NCBI RefSeq assembly: GCF_932526225.1
Contig: NC_064045.1
Location: 15,744,442 to 15,808,441 of the forward strand
DNA length: 64,000 bases
Source: Nematostella vectensis
Lineage: Eukaryota; Cnidaria; Anthozoa; Actiniaria; Edwardsiidae
Direction of reading: 5' to 3'
Shown here: positions 49,421 to 63,531 of the stretch, in pieces
How the letters are laid out: each line of letters starts with the position of its first letter
How positions within the stretch are numbered: position 1 is the stretch's first letter
The notes under the pieces: model-generated
What the model saw: the letters and a program-made list of their open reading frames with translations, nothing else
What the model was told of the DNA's origin: nothing
Databases searched by the model: none
Program-made: the position numbers and the translations under genes

Positions 49421-52400
49421 AAGTATCGATATTTAAAAAAAAAAAATAAAGAAAAAAAAATAGGATATCAGCGGGAATCGAACCCGGGTAGCTGCGTTAG
49501 TAGTCAAGTGCCCGCAACGAAAGACTAACGTGGCATTGCTGAAGGGAATTGTAATGAAAATTACTTTTAATACTATTGGTATCGTAAACTATCCCAAGCA
49601 AAGTCACCATCGGACTGGAGGTTACATTCGGGAAATGCTTCAGGGTTACATTCGGGACTTTGTTTTACGAGTGTAACCTCCAAAAGGTTACAATCGTTAA
49701 TTTTTTTCCGAATGTAAATTCCAAAAAGTAACATTAGGAAAATAAAACAGTATACTCGGTAAAAAAGGTATATCAATCTATCGAGCGCTATGCTCTATGT
49801 TAGAATCTACTTAATCAAGTTATCCAAGGAATCTAGTTAGTTCTTGTGTGCATAAAATATGTACAGGATCCTGAACAAAGCATGAGCACATCAAAGATGC
49901 TGAGAGTACATAAAAATGTCCCTATACCTTCTTTTTATGTCATGACACACCAAGAACAGTATAATTAAGTATCGATATTTAAAAAAAATAAAGAAAAAAA
50001 ATAGGCTATCAGCGGGAATCGAACCCGGGTCGCTGCGGTAGTAGTCAAGTGCCCGCAACGAAAGACTAACGTGGCATTGCTGAAGGGAATTGTAATGAAA
50101 ATTACTTTTAATACTATTGGTATCGTAAACTATCCCAAGCAAAGTCACCATCGTATTGGAGGTTACATTCGGGAAAAGCTTCAGGGTTACATTCGGGAAT
50201 TTGTTTTACGAGTGTAATCTCCAAAAGGTTACAATTAATATTTTTTTTCCGAATGTAAATTCCAAAAAGTAACATTAGGAAAAATAAAACAGTATACTCG
50301 GAAAAAAACGTATATCAATCTATCGAGCGCTATGCTCTATGTTAGAATCTACTTAATCAAGTTATCCATGGAATCTAGTTAGTTCTTGTGTGCATAAAAT
50401 ATGTACAGGATCCTGAACAAAGCATGAGCACATCAAAGATGCTGAGAGTACATAAAAATGTCCCTATACCTTCTTTTTATGTCATGACACACCAAGAACA
50501 GTATAATTAAGTATCGATATTTAAAAAAAAATAATAAAGAAAAACAAAATAGGCTATCAGCGGGAATCGAACCCGGGTCGCTGCGTTAGTAGTCAAGTGC
50601 CCGCAACGAAAGACTAACGTGGCATTGATGAAGGGAATTGTAATGAAAATTACTTTTAATACTATTGGTATCGTAAACTATCCCAAGCAAAGTCACCATC
50701 GGACTGGAGGTTACATTCGGGAAAAGCTTTAGGGTTACATTCGGGAATTTGTTTTACGAGTGTAACCTCCAAAAGGTTACAATCGATAATTTTTTTTCCG
50801 AATGTAAATTCCAAAAAGTAACATTAGGAAAAATAAAACAGTATACTCGGAAAAAAAGGTATATCAATCTATCGAGCGCTATGCTCTATGTTAGAATCTA
50901 CTTAATCAAGTTATCCAAGGAATCTAGTTAGTTCTTGTGTGCATAAAATATGTACAGGATCCTGAACAAAGCATGAGCACATCAAAGATGCTGAGAGTAC
51001 ATAAAAATGTCCCTATACCTTCTTTTTATGTCATGACACACCAAGAACAGTATAATTAAGTATCGATATTTAAAAAAAATAAAGAAAAAAAATAGGCTAT
51101 CAGCGGGAATCGAACCCGGGTCGCTGCGGTAGTAGTCAAGTGCCCGCAACGAAAGACTAACGTGGCATTGCTGAAGGGAATTGTAATGAAAATTACTTTT
51201 AATACTATTGGTATCGTAAACTATCCCAAGCAAAGTCACCATCGTATTGGAGGTTACATTCGGGAAAAGCTTCAGGGTTACATTCGGGAATTTGTTTTAC
51301 GAGTGTAACCTCCAAAAGGTTACAATCAATATTTTTTTTCCGAATGTAAATTCCAAAAAGTAACATTAGGAAAAATAAAACAGTATACTCGGAAAAAAAG
51401 GTATATCAATCTATCGAGCGCTATGCTCTATGTTAGAATCTACTTAATCAAGTTATCCATGGAATCTAGTTAGTTCTTGTGTGCATAAAATATGTACAGG
51501 ATCCTGAACAAAGCATGAGCACATCAAAGATGCTGAGAGTACATAAAAATGTCCCTATACCTTCTTTTTATGTCATGACACACCAAGAACAGTATAATTA
51601 AGTATCGATATTTAAAAAAAAATAATAAAGAAAAACAAAATAGGCTATCAGCGGGAATCGAACCCGGGTCGCTGCGTTAGTAGTCAAGTGCCCGCAACGA
51701 AAGACTAACGTGGCATTGATGAAGGGAATTGTAATGAAAATTACTTTTAATACTATTGGTATCGTAAACTATCCCAAGCAAAGTCACCATCGGACTGGAG
51801 GTTACATTCGGGAAAAGCTTTAGGGTTACATTCGGGAATTTGTTTTACGAGTGTAACCTCCAAAAGGTTACAATCGATAATTTTTTTTCCGAATGTAAAT
51901 TCCAAAAAGTAACATTAGGAAAAATAAAACAGTATACTCGGAAAAAAAGGTATATCAATCTATCGAGCGCTATGCTCTATGTTAGAATCTACTTAATCAA
52001 GTTATCCAAGGAATCTAGTTAGTTCTTGTGTGCATAAAATATGTACAGGATCCGGAACAAAGCATGAGCACATCAAAGATGCTGAGAGTACATCAAAATG
52101 TCCCTATACCTTCTTTTTATGTCATGACACACCAAGAACAGTATAATTAAGTATCGATATTTAAAAAAAAAAATAAAGAAAAAAAAATAGGCTATCAGCG
52201 GGAATCGAACCCGGGTCGTTTCGTTAGTAGTCAAGTGCCCGCAACGAAAGACTAACGTGGCATTGCTGAAGGGAATCGTAATGAAAATTACTTTTAATAC
52301 TATTGGTATCGTAAACTATCCCAAGCAAAGTCAACATCGGACTGGAGGTTACATTCGGGAAAAGCTTCAGGGTTACATTCGGGAATTTGTTTTACGAGTG

Positions 52401-55110
52401 TAACCTCCAAAAGGTTACAATCAATAATTTTTTTTCCGAATGTAAATTCCAAAAAGTAACATTAGGAAAAATAAAACAGTATACTCGGAAAAAAAGGTAT
52501 ATCAATCTATCGAGCGCTATGCTCTATGTTAGAATCTACTTAATCAAGTTATCCAAGGAATCTAGTTAGTTCTTGTGTGCATAAAATATGTACAGGATCC
52601 TGAACAAAGCATGAGCACATCAAAGATGCTGAGAGTACATAAAAATGTCCCTATACCTTCTTTTTATGTCATGACAAACCAAGAACAGTATAATTAAGTA
52701 TCGATATTTTAAAAAAAAAAATAAAGAAAAAAAAATAGGCTATCAGCGGGAATCGAACCCGGGTCGCTGCGTTAGTAGTCAAGTGCCCGCAACGAAAGAC
52801 TAACGTGGCATTGCTGAAGGGAGTTGTAATGAAAACTACTTTTTAATACTATTGGTATCGTAAACTATCCCAAGCAAAGTCACCATCGGACTGGAGGTTA
52901 CATTCGGGAAAAGCTTCAGGGTTACATTCGGGAATTTGTTTTACGAGTGTAACCTCCAAAAGGTTACAATCAATAATTTTTTTCCAAATGTAAATTCCAA
53001 AAAGTAACATTAGGAAAAATAAAACAGTATACTCGGAAAAAAAAAGTATATCAATCTATCGAGCGCTATGCTCTATGTTAGAATCTACTTAATCAAGTTA
53101 TCCAAGGAATCTAGTTAGTTCTTGTGTGCATAAAATATGTACAGGATCCTGAACAAAGCATGAGCACATCAAAGATGCTGAGAGTACATAAAAATGTCCC
53201 TATACCTTCTTTTTATGTCATGACACACCAAGAACAGTATAATTAAGTATCGATATTTAAAAAAAAAAATAAAGAAAAACAAAATAGGCTATCAGCGGGA
53301 ATCGAACCCGGGTCGCTGCGTTAGTAGTCAAGTGCCCGCAACGAAAGACTAACGTGGCATTGATGAAGGGAATTGTAATGAAAATTACTTTTAATACTAT
53401 TGGTATCGTAAACTATCCCAAGCAAAGTCACCATCGGACTGGAGGTTACATTCGGGAAAAGCTTTAGGGTTACATTCGGGAATTTGTTTTACGAGTGTAA
53501 CCTCCAAAAGGTTACAATCGATAATTTTTTTTCCGAATGTAAATTCCAAAAAGTAACATTAGGAAAAATAAAACAGTATACTCGGAAAAAAAGGTATATC
53601 AATCTATCGAGCGCTATGCTCTATTTTAGAATCTACTTAATCAAGTTATCCAAGGAATCTAGTTAGTTCTTGTGTGCATAAAATATGTACAGGATCCGGA
53701 ACAAAGCATGAGCACATCAAAGATGCTGAGAGTACATCAAAATGTCCCTATACCTTCTTTTTATGTCATGACACACCAAGAACAGTATAATTAAGTATCG
53801 ATATTTAAAAAAAAAAATAAAGACAAAAAAAATAGGCTATCAGCGGGAATCGAACCCGGGTCGTTGCGTTTGTAGTCAAGTGCCCGCAACGAAAGACTAA
53901 CGTGGCATTGCTGAAGGGAATAGTTATGAAAATTACTTTTAATACTATTGGTATCGTAAACTATCCCAAGCAAAGTCAACATCGGACTGGATGTTACATT
54001 CGGGAAAAGCTTCAGGGTTACATTCGGGAATTTGTTTTACGAGTGTAACCTCCAAAAGGTTACAATCAATAATTTTTTTCCGAATGTAAATTCCAAAAAG
54101 TAACATTAGGAAAAATAAAACAGTATACTCGGAAAAAAAGGTATATCAATCTATCGAGCGCTATGCTCTATGTTAGAATCTACTTAATCAAGTTATCCAA
54201 GGAATCTAGTTAGTTCTTGTGCGCATAAAATATGTACAGGATCCTGAACAAAGCATGAGCACATCAAAGATGCTGAGAGTACATAAAAATGTCCCTATAC
54301 CTTCTTTTTATGTCATGACACACCAAGAACAGTATAATTAAGTATCGATATTTAAAAAAAAAATAAAGAAAAAAAAAATAGGCTATCAGCGGGAATCGAA
54401 CCCGGGTCGCTGCGGTAGTAGTCAAGTGCCCGCAACGAAAGACTAACGTGGCATTGCTGAAGGGAATTGTAATGAAAATTACTTTTAATACTATTGGTAT
54501 CGTAAACTATCCCAAGCAAAGTCACCATCGGACTGGAGGTTACATTCGGGAAAAGCTTTAGGGTTACATTCGGGAATTTGTTTTACGAGTGTAACCTCCA
54601 AAAGGTTACAATCGATAATTTTTTTTTTCCGAATGTAAATTCCAAAAAGTAACATTAGGAAAAATAAAACAGTATACTCGGAAAAAAAGGTATATCAATC
54701 TATCGAGCGCTATGCTCTATGTTAGAATCTACTTAATCAAGTTATCCAAGGAATCTAGTTAGTTCTTGTGTGCATAAAATATGTACAGGATCCTGAACAA
54801 AGCATGAGCACATTAAAGATGCTGAGAGTACATAAAAATGTCCCTATACCTTCTTTTTATGTCATGACACACCAAGATCAGTATAATTAAGTATCGATAT
54901 TTAAAAAAAAAATAAAGAAAAAAAAATAGGGTATCAGCGGGAATCGAACCCGGGTAGCTGCGTTAGTAGTCAAGTGCCCGCAACGAAAGACTAACGTGGC
55001 ATTGCTGAAGGGAATTGTAATGAAAATTACTTTTAATACTATTGGTATCGTAAACTATCCCAAGCAAAGTCACCATCGGACTGGAGGTTACATTCGGGAA
55101 AAGCTTTAGG
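49420..55110 (+). repeat. 11-monomer higher-order block, copy 2
   Basis: Matches copy 1 at an offset of 6013-6014 bp over nearly the whole length, with only a few differences seen by eye (for example CCAAATG at 52984 and GGAAAAAAAAAG near 53035). The match ends near 55.1 kb, where the sequence instead continues like 32.7 kb onward (CTATAATTTTTTTCC, CCAATTAATCTAG). This junction suggests an unequal exchange with a distant register. Confidence 0.88.
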
Positions 55111-57599
55111 GTTACATTCGGGAATTTGTTTTACGAGTGTAACCTCCAAAAGGTTACAATCTATAATTTTTTTCCGAATGTAAATTCCAAAAAGTAACAT
55201 TAGGAAAAATAAAACAGTATACTCGGAAAAAAAGGTATATCAATCTATCGAGCGCTATGCTCTTTGTTAGAATCTACTTAATCAAGTTATCCAATTAATC
55301 TAGTTAGTTCTTGTGTGCATAAAATATGTACAGGATCCTGATCAAAGCATGAGCACATCAAAGATGCTGAGAGTACATAAAAATGTCCCTATACCTTCTT
55401 TTTATGTCATGACACACCAAGAACACTATAATTAAGTATCGATATTTAAAAAAAATAAAATAAAGAAAAAAAAAATAGGCTATCAGCGGGAATCGAACCT
55501 TGGTCGCTGCGTTAGTAGTCAAGTGCCCGCAACGAAAGACTAACGTGGCATTGCTGAAGGGAATTGTAATGAAAATTACTTTTAATACTATTGGTATCGT
55601 AAACTATCCCAAGCAAAGTCACCATCGGACTGGAGGTTACATTCGGGAAAAGCTTAAGGGTTACATACGGGAATTTGTTTTGCGAGTGTAACCTCCAAAA
55701 GGTTACAATCGATATTTTTTTTCCGAATGTAAATTCAAAAAAGTAACATTAGGAAAATAAAACAGTATACTCGGAAAAAAAGGTATATCAATCTATCGAG
55801 CGCTATGCTCTATTTTAGAATCTACTTAATCAAGTTATCAAAGGAATCTAGTTAGTTCTTGTGTGCATAAAATATGTACAGGATCCTGAACAAAGCATGA
55901 GCACATCAAAGATGCTGAGAGTACATAAAAATGTCCCTATACCTTCTTTTTATGTCATGACACACCAAGAACAGTATAATTAAGTATCGATATTTAAAAA
56001 AAAAATAAAGAAAAAAAAATAGGCTATCAGCGGGAATCGAACCCGGGTCGCTGCGTTAGTAGTCAAGTGCCCGCAACGAAAGACTAACGTGGCATTGCTG
56101 AAGTGTATTGTAATGAAAATTACTTTTAATACTATGGTATCGTAAACTATCCCAAGCAAAGTCACCATAGGACTGGAGGTTACATTCGGGAAAAGCTTCA
56201 GTGTTACATTCGGGACTTTGTTTTACGAGTGTAACCTCCAAAAGGTTACAATCGATAATTTTTTTTCCGAATGTAAATTCCAAAAAGTAACATTAGGAAA
56301 ATAAAACAGTATACTCGGTAAAAAAGGTATATCAATCTATCGAGCGCTATGCTCTATGTTAGAATCTACTTAATCAAGTTATCCAAGGAATCTAGTTAGT
56401 TCTTGTGTGTAAAAAATATGTACAGGATCCTGAACAAAGCATGAGCACATCAAAGATGCTGAGAGTACATAAAAATGTCCCTATACCTTCTTTTTATGTC
56501 ATGACACACCAAGAACAGTATAATTAAGTATCGATATTTAAAAAAAAAAAATAAAGAAAAAAAAGTAGGCTATCAGCGGGAATCGAACCCGGGTCGCTGC
56601 GTTAGTAGTCAAGTGCCCGCAACGAAAGACTAACGTGGCATTGCTGAAGGGAATTGTAATGAAAATTACTTTTAATACTATTGGTATCGTAAACTATCCC
56701 AAGCAAAGTTACCATCGGACTGGAGGTTACATTCGGGAAAAGCTTCAGGGTTACATTCGGGAATTTGTTTTACGAGTGTAACCTCCAAAAGGTTACAATC
56801 GATATTTTTTTTCCGAATGTAAATTCCAAAAAGTAACATTAGGAAAATAAAACAGTATACTCGGAAAAAAAGGTATATCAATCTATCGAGCGCTATGCTC
56901 TATTTTAGAATCTACTTAATCAAGTTATCAAAGGAATCTAGTTAGTTCTTGTGTGCATAAAATATGTACAGGATCCTGAACAAAGCATGAGCACATCAAA
57001 GATGCTGAGAGTACATAAAAATGTCCCTATACCTTCTTTTTATGTCATGACACACCAAGAACAGTATAATTAAGTATCGATATTTAAAAAAAAAATAAAG
57101 AAAAAAAAATAGGCTATCAGCGGGAATCGAACCCGGGTCGCTGCGTTAGTAGTCAAGTGCCCGCAACGAAAGACTAACGTGGCATTGCTGAAGTGTATTG
57201 TAATGAAAATTACTTTTAATACTATGGTATCGTAAACTATCCCAAGCAAAGTCACCATAGGACTGGAGGTTACATTCGGGAAAAGCTTTAGTGTTACATT
57301 CGGGACTTTGTTTTACGAGTGTAACCTCCAAAAGGTTACAATCGATAATTTTTTTTCCGAATGTAAATTCCAAAAAGTAACATTAGGAAAATAAAACAGT
57401 ATACTCGGTAAAAAAGGTATATCAATCTATCGAGCGCTATGCTCTATGTTAGAATCTACTTAATCAAGTTATCCAAGGAATCTAGTTAGTTCTTGTGTGC
57501 ATAAAATATGTACAGGATCCTGAACAAAGGATGAGCACATCAAAGATGCTGAGAGTACATAAAAATGTCCCTATACCTTCTTTTTATGTCATGACACAC

Positions 57600-60500
57600 C
57601 AAGAACAGTATAATTAAGTATCGATATTTAAAAAAAAAAAATAAAGAAAAAAAAGTAGGCTATCAGCGGGAATCGAACCCGGGTCGCTGCGTTAGTAGTC
57701 AAGTGCCCGCAACGAAAGACTAACGTGGCATTGCTGAAGGGAATTGTAATGAAAATTACTTTTAATACTATTGGTATCGTAAACTATCCCAAGCAAAGTC
57801 ACCATCGGACTGGAGGTTACATTCGGGAAAAGCTTCAGGGTTACATTCGGGAATTTGTTTTACGAGTGTAACCTCCAAAAGGTTACAATCAATATTTTTT
57901 TTTCCGAATGTAAATTCCAAAAAGTAACATTAGGAAAAATAAAACAGTATACTCGGAAACAAAGGTATATCAATCTATCGAGCGCTATGCTCTATGTTAG
58001 AATCTACTTAATCAAGTTATCCAAGGAATCTAGTTAGTTCTTGTGTGCATAAAATATGTACAGGATCCTGAACAAAGCATGAGCATATCAAAGATGCTGA
58101 GAGTACATAAAAATGTCCCTATACCTTCTTTTTATGTCATGACACACCAAGAACAGTATAATTAAGTATCGATATTTAAAAAAAAAAAATAAAGAAAAAA
58201 AAAGGCTATCATCGGGAATCGAACCCGGGTCGCTGCGGTAGTAGTCAAGTGCCCGCTCAAAAGACTAACGTGGCATTGCTGAAGGGAATTGTAATGAAAA
58301 TTACTTTTAATACTATTGGTATCGTAAACTATCCAAAGAAAAGTCACCATCGGACTGGAGGTTACATTCGGGAAAAGCTTCAGGGTTACATTCGGGAATT
58401 TGTTTTACGAGTGTAACCTCCAAAAGGTTACAATCAATAATTTTTTTTCCGAATGTAAATTCCAAAAAGTAACATTAGGAAAAATAAAACAGTATACTCG
58501 GAAAAAAAGGTATATCAATCTATCGAGCGCTATGCTCTATGTTAGAATCTACTTAATCAAGTTATCCAAGGAATCTAGTTAGTTCTTGTGTGCATAAAAT
58601 ATGTACAGGATCCTGAACAAAGCATGAGCACATCATAGATGCTGAGAGTACATAAAAATGTCCCTATACCTTCTTTTTATGTCATGACACACCAGGGACA
58701 GTATAATTAAGTATCGATATTTAAAATAAAAAATAAAGAAAAAAAAATAGGCTATCAGCGGGAATCGAACCCGGGTCGCTGCGGTAGTAGTCAAGTGCCC
58801 GCAACGAAAGACTAACGTGGCATTGCTGAAGGGAATTGTAATGAAAATTACTTTTAATACTATTGGTATCGTAAACTATCCCAAGCAAAGTCACCATCGG
58901 ACTGGAGGTTACATTCGGGAAAAGCTTTAGGGTTACATTCGGGAATTTGTTTTACGAGTGTAACCTCCAAAAGGTTACAATCGATAATTTTTTTTCCGAA
59001 TGTAAATTCCAAAAAGTAGCTTTAGGAAAAATAAAACAGTATACTCGGAAAAAAAGGTATATCAATCTATCGAGCGCTATGCTCTATGTTAGAATCTACT
59101 TAATCAAGTTATCCAAGGAATCTAGTTAGTTCTTGTGTGCAAAAAATATGTACAGGATCCTGATCAAAGCATGAGCACATCAAAGATGCTGAGAGTACAT
59201 AAAAATGTCCCTATACCTTCTTTTTATGTCATGACACACCAAGAACAGTATAATTAAGTATCGATATTTAAAAAAAGCAAATAAAGAAAAAAAAAAATAG
59301 GCTATTAGCGGGAATCAAACCAGGGTCGCTGCGTTAGTAGTCAAGTGCCCGCAACGAAAGACTAACGTGGCATTGCTGAAGGGAATTGTAATGAAAATTA
59401 CTTTTAATACTATTGGTATCGTAAACTATCCCAAGCAAAGTCACCATCGGACTGGAGGTTACATTCGGGAAAAGCTTTAGGGTTACATTCGGGAATTTGT
59501 TTTACGAGTGTAACCTCCAAAAGGTTACAATCGATAATTTTTTTTCCGAATGTAAATTCCAAAAAGTAACATTAGGAAAAATAAAACAGTATACTCGGAA
59601 AAAAAGGTATATCAATCTATCGAGCGCTATGCTCTATGTTAGAATCTACTTAATCAAGTTATCCAAGGAATCTAGTTAGTTCTTGTGTGCATAAAATATG
59701 TACAGGATCCTGAACAAAGCATGAGCACATCAAATATGCTGAGAGTACATCAAAATGTCCCTATACCTTCTTTTTATGTCATGACACACCAAGAACAGTA
59801 TAATTAAGTATCGATATTTTTAAAAAAAAAATAAAGAAAAAAAAATAGGCTATCAGCGGGAATCGAACCCGGGTCGTTGCGTTAGTAGTCAAGTGCCCGC
59901 AACGAAAGACTAACGTGGCATTGCTGAAGGGAATTGTAATGAAAATTACTTTTAATACTATTGGTATCGTAAACTATCCCAAGCAAAGTCACCATCGGAC
60001 TGGAGGTTACATTCGGGAAAAGCTTTAGGGTTACATTCGGGAATTTGTTTTACGAGTGTAACCTCCAAAAGGTTACAATCGATAATTTTTTTCCGAATGT
60101 AAATTCCAAAAAGTAACATTAGGAAAAATAAAACAGTATACTCGGAAAAAAAGGTATATCAATCTATCGAGCGCTATGCTCTATGTTAGAATCTACTTAA
60201 TCAAGTTATCCAAGGAATCTAGTTAGTTCTTGTGTGCATAAAATATGTACAGGATCCTGAACAAAGCATGAGCACATCAAAGATGCTGAGAGTACATAAA
60301 AATGTCCCTATACCTTCTTTTTATATCATGACACACCAAGAACAGTATAATTAAGTATCGATATTTAAAAAAAAATAAAGAAAAAAAAAATAGGCTATCA
60401 GCGGGAATCGAACCCGGGTAGCTGCGGTAGTAGTCAAGTGCCCGCAACGAAAGACTAACGTGGCATTGCTGAAGGGAATTGTAATGAAAATTACTTTTAA

Positions 60501-63100
60501 TACTATTGGTATCGTAAACTATCCCAAGCAAAGTCACCATCGGACTTGAGGTTACATTCGGGAAAAGCTTTAGGGTTACATTCGGGAATTTGTTTTACGA
60601 GTGTAACCTCCAAAAGGTTACAATCGATAATTTTTTTTTCCGAATGTAAATTCCAAAAAGTAGCATGAGGAAAAATAAAACAGTATACTCGGAAAAAAAG
60701 GTATACCAATCTATCGAGCGCTATGCTCTATGTTAGAATCTACTTAATCAAGTTATCCAAGGAATCTAGTTAGTTCTTGTGTGCATAAAATATGTACAGG
60801 ATCCTGATCAAAGCATGAGCACATCAAAGATGCTGAGAGTACATAAAATTGTCCCTATACCTTCTTTTTATGTCATGACACACCAAGAACAGTATAATTA
60901 AGTATCGATATTTTTAAAAAAAAATAAAGAAAAAAAAAATAGGCTATCAGCGGGAATCGAACCCGGGTCGCTGCGTTAGTAGTCAAGTGCCCGCAACGAA
61001 AGATTAACGTGGCATTGCTGAAAGGAATTGTAATGAAAATTACTTTTAATACTATTGGTATCGTAAACTATCCCAAGCAAAGTCACCATCGGACTGGAGG
61101 TTACATTCGAGAAAAGCTTCAGGGTTACATTCGGGAATTTGTTTTACGAGTGTAACCTCCAAAAGGTTACAATCGATATTTTTTTTCCGAATGTAAATTC
61201 AAAAAAGTAACATTAGGAAAATAAAACAGTATACTCGGAAAAAAAGGTATATCAATCTATCGAGCGCTATGCTCTATGTTAGAATCTACTTAATCAAGTT
61301 ATCAAAGGAATCTAGTTAGTTCTTGTGTGCATAAAATATGTACAGGATCCTGAACAAAGCATGAGCACATCAAAGATGCTGAGAGTACATAAAAATGTCC
61401 CTATACCTTCTTTTTATGTCATGGCACACCAAGAACAGTATAATTAAGTATAGATATTTAAAAAAAAAAATAAAGAAAAAAAAATAGGCTATCAGCGGGA
61501 ATCGAACCCGGGTCGCTGCGTTAGTAGTCAAGTGCCCGCAACGAAAGACTAACGTGGCATTGCTGAAGGGAATTGTAATGAAAATTACTTTTAATACTAT
61601 TGGTATCGTAAACTATCCCAAGCAAAGTCACCATCGGACTTGAGGTTACATTCGGGAAAAGCTTTAGGGTTACATTCGGGAATTTGTTTTACGAGTGTAA
61701 CCTCCAAAAGGTTACAATCGATAATTTTTTTTTTCGAATGTAAATTCCAAAAAGTAGCATGAGGAAAAATAAAACAGTATACTCGGAAAAAAAGGTATAC
61801 CAATCTATCGAGCGCTATGCTCTATGTTAGAATCTACTTAATCAAGTTATCCAAGGAATCTAGTTAGTTCTTGTGTGCATAAAATATGTACAGGATCCTG
61901 ATCAAAGCATGAGCACATCAAAGATGCTGAGAGTACATAAAAATGTCCCTATACCTTCTTTTTATGTCATGACACACCAAGAACAGTATAATTAAGTATC
62001 GATATTTTTAAAAAAAAATAAAGAAAAAAAAATAGGCTATCAGCGGGAATCGAACCCGGGTCGCTGCGTTAGTAGTCAAGTGCCCGCAACGAAAGACTAA
62101 CGTGGCATTGCTGAAGGGAATTGTAATGAAAATTACTTTTAATACTATTGGTATCGTAAACTATCCCAAGCAAAGTCACCATCGGACTGGAGGTTACATT
62201 CGGGAAAAGCTTCAGTGTTACATTCGGGAATTTGTTTTACGAGTGTAACCTCCAAAAGGTTACAATCGATATTTTTTTTCCGAATGTAAATTCAAAAAAG
62301 TAACATTAGGAAAATAAAACAGTATACTCGGAAAAAAAGGTATATCAATCTATCGAGCGCTATGCTCTATGTTAGAATCTACTTAATCAAGTTATCAAAG
62401 GAATCTAGTTAGTTCTTGTGTGCATAAAATATGTACAGGATCCTGAACAAAGCATGAGCACATCAAAGATGCTGAGAGTACATAAAAATGTCCCTATACC
62501 TTCTTTTTATGTCATGGCACACCAAGAACAGTATAATTAAGTATCGATATTTAAAAAAAAAAATAAAGAAAAAAAAATAGGCTATCAGCGGGAATCGAAC
62601 CCGGGTCGCTGCGTTAGTAGTCAAGTGCCCGCAACGAAAGACTAACGTGGCATTGCTGAAGGGAATTGTAATGAAAATTACTTTTAATACTATTGGTATC
62701 GTAAACTATCCCAAGCAAAGTCACCATCGGACTGGAGGTTACATTCGGGAAAAGCTTCAGTGTTACATTCGGGACTTTGTTTTACGAGTGTAACCTCCAA
62801 AAGGTTACAATCGATAATTTTTTTTCCGAATGTAAATTCAAAAAAGTAACATTAGGAAAAATCAAAACAGTATACTCGGAAAAAAAGGTATATCAATCTA
62901 TCGAGCGCTATGCTCTATGTTAGAATCTACTTAATCAAGTTATCCAAGGAATCTAGTTAGTTCTTGTGTGCATAAAATATGTACAGGATCCTGAACAAAG
63001 CATGAGCACATCAAAGATGCTGAGAGTACATCAAAATGTCCCTATACCTTCGTTTTATGTCATGACACACCAAGAACAATATAATTAAGTATCGATATTT
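57600..63100 (+). repeat. Block colinear with 9.5-15.6 kb (right copy)
   Basis: This is the right partner of the left-hand block. It lacks three monomers relative to that block between the GTAGCTTTAGG monomer and the GACTTGAGG monomer. It also carries an extra two-monomer duplication at about 60.5-62.6 kb, where GACTTGAGG with GTAGCATGAGG occurs twice (near 60543/60660 and 61637/61754, 1094 bp apart). Private changes such as GCTCAAAAG at 58256 and GAGAAAAGC near 61109 show some later divergence. Confidence 0.8.
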
Positions 63101-63531
63101 AAAAAAAAAATAAAGAAAAAAAGATAGGCTATCAGCGGGAATCGAACCCGGGTCGTTGCGTTAGTAGTCAAGTGCCCGCAACGAAAGACTAACGTGGCAT
63201 TGCTGAAGGGAATCGTAATGAAAATAACTTTTAATACTATTGGTATCGTAAACTATCCCAAGCAAATTCAACATCGGACTGGAGGTTACATTCGGGAAAA
63301 GCTTCAGGGTTACATTCGGGAATTTGTTTTACGAGTGTAACCTCCAAACGGTTACAATCAATAATTTTTTTTCCGAATGTAAATTCAAAAAAGTAACATT
63401 AGGAAAAATAAAACAGTATACTCGGAAAAAAAGGTATATCAATCTATCGAGCGCTATGCTCTATGTTAGAATCTACTTAATCAAGTTATCCAAGGAATCT
63501 AGTTAGTTCTTGTGTGCATAAAATATGTACA

